Shown piece by piece: positions 10,860 to 22,789 of a stretch of 64,000 bases of DNA (its first letter is position 1; each line of letters starts with the position of its first letter). A model generated the notes under the pieces. It was not told where the DNA came from and searched no databases. It worked only from the letters and a program-made list of their open reading frames with translations. Origin of the DNA: Euryodendron excelsum (lineage: Eukaryota; Streptophyta; Magnoliopsida; Ericales; Pentaphylacaceae); the NCBI GenBank assembly GCA_033060915.1, contig CM065385.1:16084001-16148000 (forward strand). Reading direction: 5' to 3'. The position numbers were made by a program, and so were the translations under genes.

Positions 10860-12640
10860 GAGATTGTTGGATTGGAAGAAAGAGATTGAATTGGAAGATT
10901 GAAAGATTGAACTTTGAATGGAGGATTGAAAATTGGAATTTGAAATTTTGGAATTGAAAAGATTGAATTTTGATTTGAAAAGATAGAACTTGGAAGAAAA
11001 ATTTAGACTTGTTTTGAAAAGATGGAGGTTTAGGAAAGACTTGAGAGTTAGAAAGATTTGACTGGAACGTTGGATTTGGAAAGATTGGATTTTAGGAAAT
11101 GTTCGAATTAGGAAAGGTCTGATTTAGGAAAGATCCATTTTAGGAAAGCGTCATTTTAGGAAAGTTTTCGAATTAAGAAAGTTTTCACTTAGGAAAGTTT
11201 CAACTAAGGAAAGTTTTGAATTTTGAAAGTTTCAACTTAGGAAAGTTTTGAATTTGGAATGTTCCGACTTAAGAAAGTTTTGAAAATTGGAAAGTTTGGA
11301 ATTTAGAAAGTTTTGAAATAGGAAAATTTTGAAAGTAGAAAAGTTTCGTTTTAGGAATGGTTTGAAAAAGGAAAGTTTTCAATTTAGGAAATGTTTGAAT
11401 TAAGAAAGTTTCAACTTAAGAAAGTCTTAAATTAAGAAAGCTTTGAGTTTAGAAAAGTTTTAGATTCAAAAAGATTTTGAAGTTTTGAAAAGTTTAGAAT
11501 TTGGAGAGATTTAGGTTTAGAAAGATTTAACTTGAGAATGTTTCAAATCTAGAAAGTTTTGAGTTTGGAAAGATTTGAAATTTAGAAAGTTTAAGATTTA
11601 GAGTTTTAAAAAATCTTGAGATTAGGAAAGGTTTGAGTTTAGGAAAGATTTGAAAACTTGGATTTGGAAAGTTATGATTTGGAAAGAAGGTAGAATTAGG
11701 AAAGGGTTAAATTAGGAAAGATTTGAAAGTTGAGTTTTAAAACTTAGGAAAGATTTTTATGTGCAAGTTTTGGAAACTTAAGATTTAGGAAAGTGGAAGT
11801 TTAGGAAGGATTCGAGTTAGGAAAGATGTGGATTTTGAAACTTAAGGAAAGATTTAAAGTTTAGGTTTAGGAAACTTATGGTTTAGGAAGGAATTGAATT
11901 AAGAAAGGTTTGGATTAGGAAGGGATTGGATTTGGCTTCTAAAAGAAAAGATTTGATTTTGTTTCCAAAAACGGAAGACAAGATCTAGTTTTCTAAACGG
12001 GGAGATAGGATTTGGCAAGGATTTGGAAAGGGAGATTCTAGAAACCCTAAATTTGGAAAATGTAAAATTTTAGCGTAGAAAAGAGGTTTTGGAAACATGT
12101 ATAGTTTGGATGTAAAAACAAAAGGTTTTGGAAACCTAGGTTTGGGGTAAAGTTTGAAAATCATGTTTTTGGGAAGAAAATTAGGGTTTCCTAATGGTTA
12201 GCTCTAGGGCTTGACTTGGGCTTTAAAGAAAGAAATTTTTGGAAAGTACATTTTTGGAAATGAGTTTTTGGAAGGAAATCCTAGGGAGAAGTTTTTGGAA
12301 AGTGACTTTGAAGAGAGAGTTTTTGAAAAGAGATTTTAAAGAGAAAGAGTTTTTGGAAAGCGTGTTTTTTGGAAACAAGTTTTAGAAGGAAAACCCTAAA
12401 GGAGAGTTTCTAGAAGGAAGATTTTGGGAACAGAGTTTTTAGAAAGATCTTTAGGGAGTGTTTTTGGAAAGTGGATTTTGAAGAGAGCGTTTTGGAAAGG
12501 AGTTGAAAAAGGAGGTTTTGAAAAATAGATTTTGGGAGGGGGTTTTTGAAAATAATTTTGGAGAGAAGAGTTTTAGGAAAGTATGTTGAAAAAGAGATTT
12601 TTAGGAAGAGGGATTTAGAAAAAGTGTTTTTAGAAGGTAC
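10860..12640 (-). repeat. Degenerate repeat tract in R-U5 of the A LTR
   Basis: Complement of the tract at 4240-6170: runs of GGAAAGTTT, TTAGGAAAG and TTTGAAAAG with no exact period. On the sense (minus) strand it is pyrimidine-rich. Confidence 0.75.
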
Positions 12641-13513
12641 AAAAACGTCTCACTTCCTTAAAGCGATTCTAGCCATGAGAAGGCTAGAACCACTTTAAGA
12701 AAGTGGTTTTGGAAAACAATAAGATTTGAAAATATGGACCATAAAAGTCACTTTTAATGTAACACTTTCCTAAAGTAACCCTAGCCATGGAAAGGCTAGA
12801 ATCACCCTAGAATTGTGGTTTTGAAAACAAGTTTTTGAAAAAGAGATTTTGATGCAATTTTGAAAACAAGTTTGAAAAGGATTTTGAAAACGAGTTTGAA
12901 AACGAATTTTGGAAGATGCAAGACTATGATATGCACAATGCAATTTGGGGTCATGAACATACAAGGCTAAGGCTTCACCACATAATCAAGGGGGCCGGAC
13001 ATACGCGGTCTCTGGTTAGACTAGAAGAAGGCCCCCGACACGGTGACTCTCCAATAGCCCAATCCTACACATGGACCGAGAATCCCCTTGTTTCAAGCAT
13101 GCAAAGAAAGGGGGGGAAAGAGATGGAGGATTAAAATAGAGAAAACCCAAGTGGGTTAGGAGAGAGAAGAGAGAGGGGGGAAGTGCGGAAATTTAAATAG
13201 GGAGCCTACCGTATGTCTTGTTTATTTTGCGCGCCTTGCTTGTCTTCGATCTTTGGTCTTCGTCTTGATCTTCGTCTTCAATCTTCAAGAGTTGTCTTCA
13301 AGCTTCGAATTTCAGATTACAACTCTTCAAGTCTTTGAAGGAGGGTTGAAGGTTAGTGTATGAGTGTATGGGGATGTATAGCAGTGTATATGAGGCTAGG
13401 GTTTGTAAGAACCTAAGGAAGCTAGGGTTTAGGGCGTGCACGAGCTCTGTATATCGAATTATATGATTTTTAGACTGAGTTTGCGGACCCTTTAAACGTT
13501 GGAGGAGGCTCTG

Positions 13514-13521
13514 TATTTATA
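13514..13521 (-). promoter_or_regulatory. LTR TATA box (element A)
   Basis: Plus-strand TATTTATA reads TATAAATA on the minus strand. It sits between the GGCGCCACT inverted repeats (upstream) and the start of R-U5, as in the solo LTR. Confidence 0.7.
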
Positions 13522-13889
13522 GAGGTTGAACAACACTGGCGTCTGTTCCAGTGGTGCCAGGCCAAATTTTACACTGGCGCCACTAGGAGTGGCGCCAGCC
13601 CATTTTTTGGCTTGGCGCCACTACTAGTGGCGCCAACCATTTAGAAAATGTTTAAGGTCGTCAAGCAATGTATCTTTGACTAGATTTGGGCGCCTGTACT
13701 AGTGACTACCATGCAATTTTTAGCCTGGCTTTACTAGGAGTGACTCTGGAAAGTCCGGAAATGATTTGAAAGAGCCGGGAATGACCCGGAAGGCCGAAAA
13801 AGAGCAGAAACACTAAAAATAGTGTCCTGGAGGTATTTGACTTGAAAAGTGAGGATAGGATGTATCGGAAGGGTTGACTGGGCCTTTAG

Positions 13890-14360
13890 GGGCAAAACGG
13901 TCAACCGGATCGGGAAGCTGCCGGGACAGACTCGGACTGTCCCGGAAGAAGACTTGGGATCTGGAAACATTATTTAGAATGTTCCCAAAGGTTGCCGGTT
14001 TGATTGCTAGAGCCGGCGTGGTCGGAAAAGGAGACCGGCCCACCAGGGGCAAAACGGTCATTTCGCACCGGGTTTACCGGAACTGACTCGGAATGATCCG
14101 GAAAGATAAGGAAAGACTGAGAATACTACAAGAAGCATTCTCAGGAGGTTACCAGTTTGATACCCAGAGCCAGTGTGGTCCGAAAAGGAGACCGGCCCAC
14201 CAAGGGCAAAACGGTCATTTTGTACTGAGTTGGCCGAAACTGACTCAGAATGATTCGGAAAGGTAAAGGGAGATTTGAGAATGCTATAAAAAGCAGTCTC
14301 AGAAGGTTACTGGTTTGATAACTAGAGCCAGTTTGGATGCCTAGGGGCAAAATGGTCATC
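13890..14360 (-). repeat. 157-bp U3 tandem repeat (A LTR)
   Basis: GGGGCAAAACGGTCA-type cores fall with their TCAT/TCAA at 13901, 14058, 14215 and 14356, giving spacings of 157, 157 and 141 bp. B has the same module at 38106, 38263 and 38420 (157 and 157 bp). Confidence 0.85.
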
Positions 14361-14590
14361 TTGACCGAAAAGTCTCGGAAAAGGTCCAAAGGGCAGTTTG
14401 GTCATTTTTCACCGAAATGGGCTAACAGACACTGGTGTTGACCTGGGTTTTGAGTGTTTCCGCCACTCTAACGGCGGTCGTCGTGACACAGGAGTTTGTT
14501 GGCAATTCCCTATATCGACCTATTTGTGAGTTTTTCCGCTACTCTAACGGCTTTGTGAATAGTTTCGCTACTCGGACCATCTCAAGGAAT

Positions 14591-14995
14591 AAACTGTCTC
14601 GAGAGAGGGATTGGAAAGGGGACTTATCATCTCTGAAGAGACTTGCCTGAGTTGGAATCGTCTCGAGGAATAAACTATCTCGAGAGTGGGGTTGGAAAGG
14701 GGACTTATCGTCTCCGAGGAGACGTGCCTGGATTGGAACCGTCTCGAGAAATAAACTATCTCGAGAGTGGGGTTGGAAAGGGGACTTATTGTCTCCGAGG
14801 AGACGTGCCTGGATTGGAACCGTCTCGAGGAATAAACTGTCTCAAGAGTGGGATTAGAAAGGGGTCTTATCGTCTTCGAAAAGACGTGCCTGGATTGGAA
14901 CCGTCTCGAGGAATAAACTGTCTCGAGAGTGGGATTGGAAAGGGAAAGGAAAGGACAATGCCCCTAAGGGCATTTTGGTCATTTTGCCTCTATTT
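14591..14995 (-). repeat. 81-bp U3 tandem repeat, five units (A LTR)
   Basis: AAACTRTCTCGAGAG starts at 14591, 14672, 14753, 14834 and 14915, exactly 81 bp apart. Because 81 is a multiple of three, a plus-strand frame reads as a 27-residue peptide repeat (GLEPSRGINCLESGIGKG). This runs antisense to the element and is a by-product of the repeat. Confidence 0.9.
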
Positions 14996-15137
14996 GGGCC
15001 TAGTGGGCCCGCGAGGCGATGGACAAATGGGATTTGGACTTTGAAAGTTGGTTTCGATAGGAATATGCGCACAATGACTTGAAAACAAGTCTGGACGGAG
15101 TGTAAACTGCCTAGCGGTCAAAAATGGGGCACTTACA

Positions 15138-15264
15138 CCTGCAAAGCGATTGATTGACTGGATTGAGTCTGAAAAATTGGTTTGGACTTGAATGTATCTG
15201 TATAAGTTTGAATATGAGTTCGGACAAACTAGAGATTGCCGAGCTGGCAAAAATGGGATGCTTA
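15138..15264 (-). repeat. 3' LTR remnant of element B
   Basis: It aligns with 39264-39390 at the far end of the B 5' LTR: AGCGATTGATTGACTGG against AGCGATTAATTGATTGC, then GGTTTGGACTTGAATGT and GAGATTGCCGAGC...AAAAATGGGATGCTTATA. Only the U3 start remains here; element A occupies the insertion point. Confidence 0.75.
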
Positions 15265-16540
15265 TAGCATGTTTATGTAAAAAGGAGTTTCTGTAGGAAT
15301 TGATAAATTGCTCCTACAGCTTTGGGTATTGGGTTTCTTGACTAGATTTTTAAACCAGATGCCTTGGAAAAATGTGTTGTACAATCGTATGAATTTTGTA
15401 GTTTTCTAAAAACTTTTTGAATTTTTGATTTTTCAAAAAATAGAAAAATGCTTGAAAAGTAGAAAAATTTGAGAAATTGATCGAATTGACTGACTTAACT
15501 CTTTAGAAAAATAGGAAGATTTTTTTAAAAAATATTTGAAGTAGTTTTAAAATTTTTTGTAGAAATTTTGAAAACCCTTGGATTTTTTAGAAAATGAAAT
15601 ATTTGTTGAAAAATTTGAAGATCTTGAAAACGTGCATGGGTTCTCTTGTGTTTGTTTGCGACATGTACTTGTGATTCTGTGAGTGTATGATATATGTTTT
15701 ACTTCAAAATTTTGGGTGTTTTAAGGACCATTTACAAATAAAATTTTGTTGAAATTTTTTGAAATTAGAGGAGAGTTTGAAATTTTTTTTTGAAATAAAA
15801 TCTTTTTGGAGGAAAAAGATATAAAACCTTTGAAGGTAGATTTTGAAAATAAACTTTTCGAGGAAAACAATTAGGAAACCTTTAAAAATTGATTTTGAAT
15901 AAGAGTTTTTGAAGGAAAAAGTTTAAAAACCTTTGAGAACGGAGCCTTTTTGACAAAGAAGACCCCGAGAAATGCTAGGGGTCTTAGAATAAAATTTTTT
16001 AAATAAAAACCTAGGAAAATCTTTGAAAATGGAATTTTGAATAAAAATTTTCAAGAAAAAATTTGAGAAACCTTTGAAAATGGATTTTGAATTTAGAAAA
16101 CTTTGAAATTGATAAGAACTTTGGAAGGAAGAGTTTTGGAAATTGAAAACTTGAAAATGTTTGAGGACTGGTTTTGAACAAGAGTTTTTGAAGAAAAATA
16201 TTTTAGAAAACCTTGAAATTTGATTGGAATTGAAACATTTTGAAGAAGAGGCTTACTAAAGTTTTGAGATGGATTTTGAATGAAACTTTTGAGATTTGAT
16301 TTTGAAAACGACTTTGCATCTTGACTTTGAAATGGCTTTTGGAAGGAAAAATTAAGGAACCATAGGAATTGATTTTGAAAATAAACTTTTGAAGGAAAAA
16401 GTTTAAGAAACTTGACGATATATAGAATAGACTTTGCTGTGTCATTCTTTCTTTTTCTTTGTTTTCTTTTTCTGTACCGCTTTTGCTTTGAATTGCATAT
16501 ACTGTATATTGATGCTTGTTACCTTGATTTGACTTTCAGG
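15265..16540 (-). other. AT-rich spacer of element B next to its 3' LTR
   Basis: No ORF of interest. It is rich in TTTTGAAA/GGAAAAA runs. No clear polypurine tract was found beside the LTR remnant. At the right edge, just before the antisense ORF, TTTGACTTTCAG|G forms a good plant 3' splice-site match on the plus strand. Confidence 0.5.
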
Positions 16541-17850
16541 ATGGCAGACACTAGTGATGATGGTTTTGAGAGGAGATGTCGGTCCGGCAAGGGGGCGCAC
16601 ACAAATTTCGTTGGTAGTTCCAGTTAGTCTAGAGGTGGTCTTAGATCAGTGAGCAAGACTTCCTCTCGTCTGAGCGGGAGAGGGAGTATGCCTCCGGTTG
16701 ACCATTTTTCTCTAGTCGAGCCAGCCTTTGAGGGAGAGATGGATGCTGAGGATGAGGCCTCGGGCTTGGGAGATTGTGTGACTGATTATGGTAGGGCTCT
16801 ACTAGGCGGAGGCAGATAGATACGGATTTGGGGGATCTAGAGGTACTAGACATCCCTCTATTGGGGGACTTATCCCATTATCCTAGTGTATATTCTCGGT
16901 AGCACTTGCTCCCTCCCTGTGTACATACATCATTTAGAGGGGCCATCCACTAGACTTTTAGTACTATGCAGCAGGCTGCCCCATCCTACTGCACCTTTTT
17001 GGCAGAGATTGGGTTCGCGGCATTCATGGGATTATAGGCAAACTGTATGAACTGCCATTTAGTATTGGCACTAATGGAGAGATGGGTTGTTGAGATAGGG
17101 ACCTTTTATTTTATAGGCTTTGAACTGGGTCCTACTCTGTTAGACTGGGCCATTATCATGGGGCTTTCTTTTGTTGGTCGTCAGATCACCTTGTAGTCAG
17201 TGAGTAGGCCTGAGGCTTGTACTTTATTGGACTTGCTACCTCCTAACCATTCTGCCTTTCTTGAGTCCTGGTTTAATCAGGATGAGAGTACCTTTTTTGT
17301 TGAGCCACCACCTAAACGGCGAGACACTATGAGGTGACTCCTAGTTCTATATATTGTTTTTAATTGCTTCTACAACAACAACAAGTCCATTGTCCCTTTT
17401 AGATTGGTGAGTGTGGTAGCCAATTTGGGAGCCTTGTTAGAGTTGGATCTTTCTCTTTTAGTTGCTTCCTTAGATCCATGTGGGTCTGGACTTCCTCTCG
17501 CTGGGGCAGCATGATCGGGTTTTGGCCCTTTTTGGTCTGGTGGAGCTATGAGTACTTGTCAGTTCGCCGTCCAGAGGTAGTAGAGGTTGACCTTTATCCC
17601 CAGGCCTTGAGATGGGCTCGTGTAGGTGGCCCACCGATTTGAGATCACTGATTTTATTACAATATGAGCGAACTTGGAGTTAATAGAGGCGATAGATGTG
17701 ACCTGGGGACCCTTTGTGGGATCAGTTCATTATGATGCAATCAGGTATCTGATCTTGATGTCCTATTGAGGATTTCCTTTCTGAGTGATGAGTCTTGGAA
17801 GTCCTATCTGGGAGACCGGCATTGGCGCCAGTTCCATGAGGAGTTTTGAT
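16541..17850 (+). pseudogene. Antisense plant-mobile-domain (PMD) ORF of element B, degraded
   Basis: ATG at 16541 opens MADTSDDGFERRCRSGKG and is soon stopped. Translating on, with several stops and frame changes, gives PMD-like (aminotransferase-like, plant mobile domain) segments in order: ALMERWVVEIGTFYFIGFEL and LLDWAIIMGLSFVGRQI (about 17060-17190), LLVLYIVFNCFYNNNKSIVP (about 17340-17400), FWPFLVWWSYEYLSVRRPEV with YPQALRWARV (about 17520-17625), and DVTWGPFVGSVHYDAIRYL (about 17695-17755). It runs opposite to gag. Antisense extra ORFs near the 3' LTR, some with PMD, are known from Tat-group plant Ty3/gypsy elements. The host PMD genes MAIN and MAIL1 act in transposon silencing and development. 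What the element-borne copy does is unknown. Confidence 0.7.
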
Positions 17851-18290
17851 CAACTGGGGATCCTTTTGAATATATGTTTCGAGCTTTAGTAGAGGGGGTC
17901 CCCATTCCTTTCTTGCCCTTTACTATATACTCCTTAAGATGGCATGAAATGACTTTTTTTCTTCTTTGCCCCTTGATAACTCTTTCTTTTTGCGTTTCCT
18001 TTTTTTTTGTGAGGTGGATACTTCTGCAACTCATTTTTCTTAGATGTATTATCTCTTAGTGTTTTCATTCCAACCCATTGTGGGCGGTGATATCTAGGTT
18101 GGGGGTTTTCTTGAAGGGAACGTAACTGGCCCCACGGGTTTGACAATGGTTGCTTTTGACTGTATGAAAAATGAAATGAGGGTCTCTCTTCATTTTGAAT
18201 CAAATTTCTTGATCCATAAAACATTCACGTTGCTTTAACTTGATGGAAGATAAGTGATATTCTTTACTGAGTTCTCAATTGTCTGTCTGC
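17851..18290 (-). other. Post-gag spacer of element B, left of the C insertion
   Basis: Noncoding. The section 18065-18225 (CCAACCCATTGTGGGCGGTG, GACTGTATGAAAAATGAAAT) matches 590-760 of element A. It ends with TCTGC at the insertion site of C. Confidence 0.65.
18286..18290. repeat. Target-site duplication of element C, left (TCTGC)
   Basis: TCTGC precedes the LTR and TCTAC (31628-31632) follows it. Uninterrupted element A has TTTGCCCCAGTGTGGGG at the homologous place and B continues TCTACCCCTGTGTGGGG after C, which supports the boundaries despite one mismatch. Confidence 0.7.
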
Positions 18291-19860
18291 TGACTCACAC
18301 CAAACCTGTGCTTGAAATGATCCCAAGTGTAGGATGGCAGAGTAGTATAAACTCAGAGTACAAGATCGTTCCCACAAGGAGTTGTGTGCACATGATCGAA
18401 AGAACTATAATAAGCCTCTCAATAGCTCAAAAAAATCCAAACAAATTACTTCTAAAAAAAAAATTAAAATTTTGATTGTTTTGGAAAATGTTTGATTATC
18501 TAAACTAACTAACAAGCAATAATAACTAACTTGAATAAAGTTTGATTTTAAAGTAATGAGAACAAGTGTCGAGATTAATCGATCCAACCAATTATGTTTC
18601 TTGGAATTCCTAAGGAGATAATTTTATATCTCAAATCCTTCGACTATGTCGTGAGTCTCAGATTCGGAAGTTTTAGTGATAAAAACCAATTGTTCTTTAG
18701 AAATTCAACTTCTAGAATAAATCAGGTTGTTAGATTCAAGGAAGAATACTATCGATTCGTGCAGCACATATATTGAATATAGACTCATGCATAAACGTTA
18801 CCGAAGATAATCAATCATCCAAGTTTTCAATAATTTCTACAATGAAGAAGATAAAAAATGATAAAAACGGAGAATTTAACTTTGAAACCCCAAATCTCAC
18901 CTGCTTTGTTCATCCAAGACCTTCAATCGGTCTTCAAAATTAATTCTGAGATGGGAAGGTTTAACTACTCATCTCCATCTATGAAAAGCTTCGAAATAAT
19001 GGAATACACACCAAAAATGTCAATTTAATGCAAAGAAACAAAGGAAATCTCGAATAGAATGCAAAGAATCTAAAGAACTTATATTGAAACTTGTATTTAA
19101 GTGAATCCAATTATAAATAAGCAACAAACTATTAAATGTAAGCTATTCTAGTGTAAAAACTATAAAAGCCCTAAATAATAGCCGCCTCCTACTCTCCCTT
19201 CTTCGAACATAATGGTTTGGTATTTATAGGGATCGCAGTCCAAACCCTAAAATTTGTCAGAATTTAGCCTTGGTGTTTGAACAGCAAAACGGGCATTCGA
19301 ATGCCTTTGATGGTGTTCTTCACCGTTTGAACGCCAAGAACAAGCGTTGGAACACCAGGCCATTTTTGTATTACACGCTCTCGGGCCGTTCGAACGCTGG
19401 CCTTTGGCGTTCGAATGCTACGCCATTTGTTGGTCTTCTTTTGGTTCTTGCCATTCAAACGGCTTGGCTGGCATTCGAATGCTGGAGCCACTTTCGGTCC
19501 TTTTTGGTTTTGACTTGTTTGAGGCTCTTCGAATTAGAATTTGACGACACTCATTAGACGCAAACATGTGTGACTTGAAGAGAGCTTTCCAACAATATAT
19601 TATTCATCCCATTCCAAGCTATGAATGAAAACTTGCACATTTCCCTAAATAAGGCCCTGGCAACGTTCCTCGACGAGACATGCTTGCAAACCAGATCACT
19701 TTTTTGACTCCAAATCAACTCCCTTAGCTTTAAATACCTAAAATAAGATTGAGTACGAGATTAAATACAATATATAACAAAGAAAGCATAATTAACCCTA
19801 GTCTACATCTAGCAAGGGTCGTTTAGCGATGATAGACTATGCTTATGTAGTTTAATAACA
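18291..19860 (-). repeat. 3' LTR of element C
   Basis: Starts TGACTCACACC and ends TTTAATAACA on the plus strand (1570 bp). The pyrimidine tract that follows on the plus strand is the complement of the polypurine tract. It includes the paired-palindrome array at 19276-19479. Confidence 0.9.
19276..19479 (-). repeat. Paired-palindrome array (TTCGAA type), 3' LTR of C
   Basis: Four pairs of TTCGAA or one-base variants, each flanked by GCG/GCA and CGC/TGC half-sites. Pairs start at 19276/19296, 19326/19347, 19389/19410 and 19454/19474, spaced 20 or 21 bp within a pair. The 14-mer GGCATTCGAATGCC at 19292 is a perfect palindrome. Confidence 0.85.
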
Positions 19861-19874
19861 CCCCCCAACTAACC
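19861..19874 (-). other. Polypurine tract of element C
   Basis: On the minus strand GGTTAGTTGGGGGG lies directly against the LTR start TGTTATTAAAC, where the plus-strand DNA primer for reverse transcription is expected. Confidence 0.75.
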
Positions 19875-21631
19875 TTTTGCTAGTCCATAGAAAAAACTAA
19901 GAAAAGCAAACATAATCTCCACTTTTATAGGAGTCGTGGGTGCATTTAGAGAATACACCAAGCCTTTAAACCCCTAGGTTATCCTAGTGGACGAGCGGTG
20001 TCTTGTGAGGGTTTTCAAAGATGATACCTACAAACATAAATCATCAAAATTTTTTTTATGACAACAGTTCCCAAATACATCACAATGTAAAGAATTCAAA
20101 TCAACCCTTGCTTAACATAAAAATTAGAAAACTGTCAAGTTAAACACAATTGAGAGACTCAAGTGCCTGAATATAATCGTGTTACCAAAATCAACCATTA
20201 CGCTCTCAATAATCTCATTCTACAGTTTTGATTCAAATCTCTCCAGTTGTACACTCAAAAACATTTGAACACATAGGTTTTCTCAGTGGAATGCTCGTTT
20301 TACGAGTAAATGTAAAGCACATGCAATAGAGCCATTCCAAAACATCAAAAACCACTAGATAAGTAGTGTATTGACTTGGCATAACTTCATGAAAGAATGT
20401 TTACAGTCAAAGCAACAAGTACAGAATTAACATTGATGACTTATATGCAATTGAATTAAAGATTCATGTAATTTTGGATATTGGGGCCATATGGATGGTG
20501 AATGAAAGAAGAGTCATGTAAGAGGATAGAAAGTCGGAATAGATTTCAACATATGTATACGCATTACACATGATGATCAATGAACATTTACTTTAAAACC
20601 TCCAATCTTTTGAATAACTTTCGAACTTTTCCATCTTCCTTCACTTTTTTTCCATTTGAATATTTTTTTTTCTTTCCAACTCCTTTTCATCATTTTCTTT
20701 TCTTTTCTTTGCTTTTCAACTCCATACAATTTCAACTTTACAAACAATATACGCAATGCATCATCTCTAAAATTTCGCATTGTTAAACTTTTAAACTTAT
20801 GTGTATATGAATATTGAGAAAGAAATATAAACATGAATGACTCAATGGAATGAAATGACCTATACTTTTATAATCTGAAAAACATATCAAATCAAAATTT
20901 TAACAGTGTATAAGGTGTCAATAACTCTAACTAATACTTGACATATAAACCAAAATCAAGCATGATGAAGCTATTCAATGAATGAAAATCAATAATTATA
21001 TCCTCGAGTAAATGTAAATCACTCAAAAAGGCGATTATTAGGCTTTAAAGCTCACAAGATTCAATCTTCACTTTTTGGATGAAATGTCATGAAATTGTAA
21101 TAATTTTACTTCAGTGACACTGCTCGTGCATAGTGTAAGCTATCCTCTCTTTTTCGATGTAACGCAAATAGTCATGTATTAAAATATGCAAGTTTATAGA
21201 ATCAACATGATAAAAGCTTAATAATGCAATAAAATGTTCACTAGTTGTCTGAGACTTTAAAATCACAACACACAATGTTTTTTACATGGTCTCGCTTCCC
21301 AAGAAAATCTCAACATATCTTTAATACAAAATGTATCTAGTTAACTTTCGAATGCGAAGAGTCATACGTTACAAAGGAACCAGAAAACTGACCTGTTTCG
21401 GATAAATTCGACGTGCATTGGATAGATAACCACCTCCCTCAATAACTCATTAAATCCAATTGATAATGCATAAAATATATCAAAACACTTGAAACAAAAG
21501 TCTATCTATCCAATTCAAAAAATTAATAATCCATAACATCCAAAAACAGCCAAACATCCCAAGAAAAACAAAAGAGTAAAAGTTTTTAGACTGAAAAGTA
21601 AATACATCAACTAAAGACACAGTCTAAACTC
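19875..21631 (-). other. 3' untranslated region of element C
   Basis: About 1.75 kb with no supported gene. It is AT-rich with C/T-rich patches around 20620-20710. The small ORFs here are low-complexity frames with no family match I recognise. Confidence 0.6.
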
Positions 21632-22789
21632 CTAGAGGTCATCCTCATCAGCCCCTCCAGCCGGCGGCTGCCCCCTCATCATCATCGCTAGCATCTCCTG
21701 AAGGATAGCAGTATGTCTCTCTATATGATCCTCAATATTCTTCAACCGAGTGTCAGTCGAAGTAATCAAGGCATTCAATTTCTGCCCCTGCTGCTCCACG
21801 GCGGCCTGTAAACTAGCATATTGGGTCCCTAAATTCTCTCCTTGCCTTGTGGCTCCCTTATCCTTCACTTTTTTCTTCAACTCATCCAGCTCTATATTTC
21901 TCTTCTTTTTGCCCTTAAAACGGCTCAAAGTGTTATCATCAATGGGGCTGTCCTAATCTTGAGTAATGAGATCCTAGGGAATCTTTGCTTTTGAGTCCCT
22001 AATCAACTCGGTAAGCATGCAAGTAAAGGAATCGATCCCCAAGGATTAGGATGTGTATAGGTATGATAGAACTGTATAAACAGATATCAGGGCAAGTAAA
22101 TGGTCTTCCCCATCCCAATGGCCCATAGCAATTGTGCTCGGTTTAAGCTCATGTTCCACAATTCTTTTTAGTGGCAGCAACGAGTGGCAAGAAAACAAAA
22201 ATAGGATGAGGTATTTAGGTCTCAACTTCAACTTATTACACTGAACCTCCCCATCCCAAGTTTCTCCTTGCTTAAGCAATTCCTCGCAAAGGACTGACAA
22301 CGGAGGGGCACCTACATCGGGGTACTCGAACTCAGGATTTGCTACTCGCCTGAGCCTGAAGTATCTCGCAAAAGTATTAGGCTCTAAAATGATCTCCTTC
22401 CCCCAAACCCAAGTCTTGATCTGCTCACTCCCCTTCTCAGCTATCAGGGAAGAGATGTTAGCCATAAACTTGGCACATAGGGTCAAAATACATTCAGCCT
22501 TATACGAGTACAACTCTAGCCAACCTCTATCGGTAAACTCTTTCTCCCACCCAAATACACTGAAGGCATTGAGCCTTATCTCTCTTTCAATAACGGCTCT
22601 ATTTTGGATCCAGACTTTTCTATACGACTTCTCTTCATGGACCCCCAAGAATCTAGAGGCATCATACACCTCCTTAGAAACACTCATAGTTGGAGCCTTC
22701 CCCTTAGCTTCCTTAGACTTAGCCGAATTTTTTGCCGTAGTCTTGGATTTGCTTGAGCTTTTGCTAGCCTTCTCACTCATGATTACCAC
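21632..22789 (-). pseudogene. Post-pol ORF of element C (putative plant transposon protein / env-region ORF)
   Basis: A single frame of about 386 codons with three internal nonsense codons between 22048 and 21955 (after VLSYLYTS, KAKIP and DLITQD). The N-terminus is Ser/Lys-rich (SKSSSKSKTTAKNSAKSK). The centre (RAVIEREIRLNAFSVFGWEK, FMANISSLIAEKG, VWGKEIILEPNTFARYFRL) resembles the putative plant transposon protein domain found downstream of pol in Athila-type and other plant elements. The C-terminus has a coiled-coil-like stretch (VEQQGQKLNALITSTDTRLK) and an acidic tail. No signal peptide or convincing transmembrane segment is seen, so a fusogenic envelope role is not supported. Actual function unknown. 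Confidence 0.7.

Larger units (their letters stand above)
1..15137 (-). mobile_element. Element A: long-LTR Ty3/gypsy-type retrotransposon, 3' part outside window
   Basis: Reading right to left on the minus strand it has a 5' LTR (10014-15137), a primer-binding site, a 1.5-kb leader and a gag ORF. The gag ORF is interrupted by a solo LTR (1907-7011) and resumes at 1906-1364, followed by noncoding sequence to the window edge. No pol is visible in the part shown. The 3' LTR is not in the window. To the right it abuts a 127-bp piece of another LTR of the family, so it appears to have inserted into the 3' LTR of element B. Orientation comes from the gag ORF, the PBS and the TATA box, which agree. 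Confidence 0.85.
10014..15137 (-). repeat. 5' LTR of element A (5.1 kb)
   Basis: On the plus strand it starts TGTCGTGTCC at the PBS side and ends GGGCACTTACA, so on the minus strand it is TGTAAGTGCCCC...GACACGACA. It matches the solo LTR in inverse orientation throughout. Order on the minus strand: U3 with 81-bp and 157-bp repeats, TATA box at 13521-13514, then a long R-U5 with purine-rich (plus-strand) degenerate repeats. U3 is about 1.6 kb and R-U5 about 3.5 kb. Confidence 0.92.

Noticed and set aside
14643..15044. Open frame with a 27-residue peptide repeat (GLEPSRGINCLESGIGKG type)
   Set aside because: It is the 81-bp U3 DNA repeat read antisense to the element; 81 being divisible by three makes the frame stay open.
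21632..22789. Retroviral-type envelope protein in element C
   Set aside because: No signal peptide, fusion peptide or transmembrane segment; the motifs fit the putative plant transposon protein domain.
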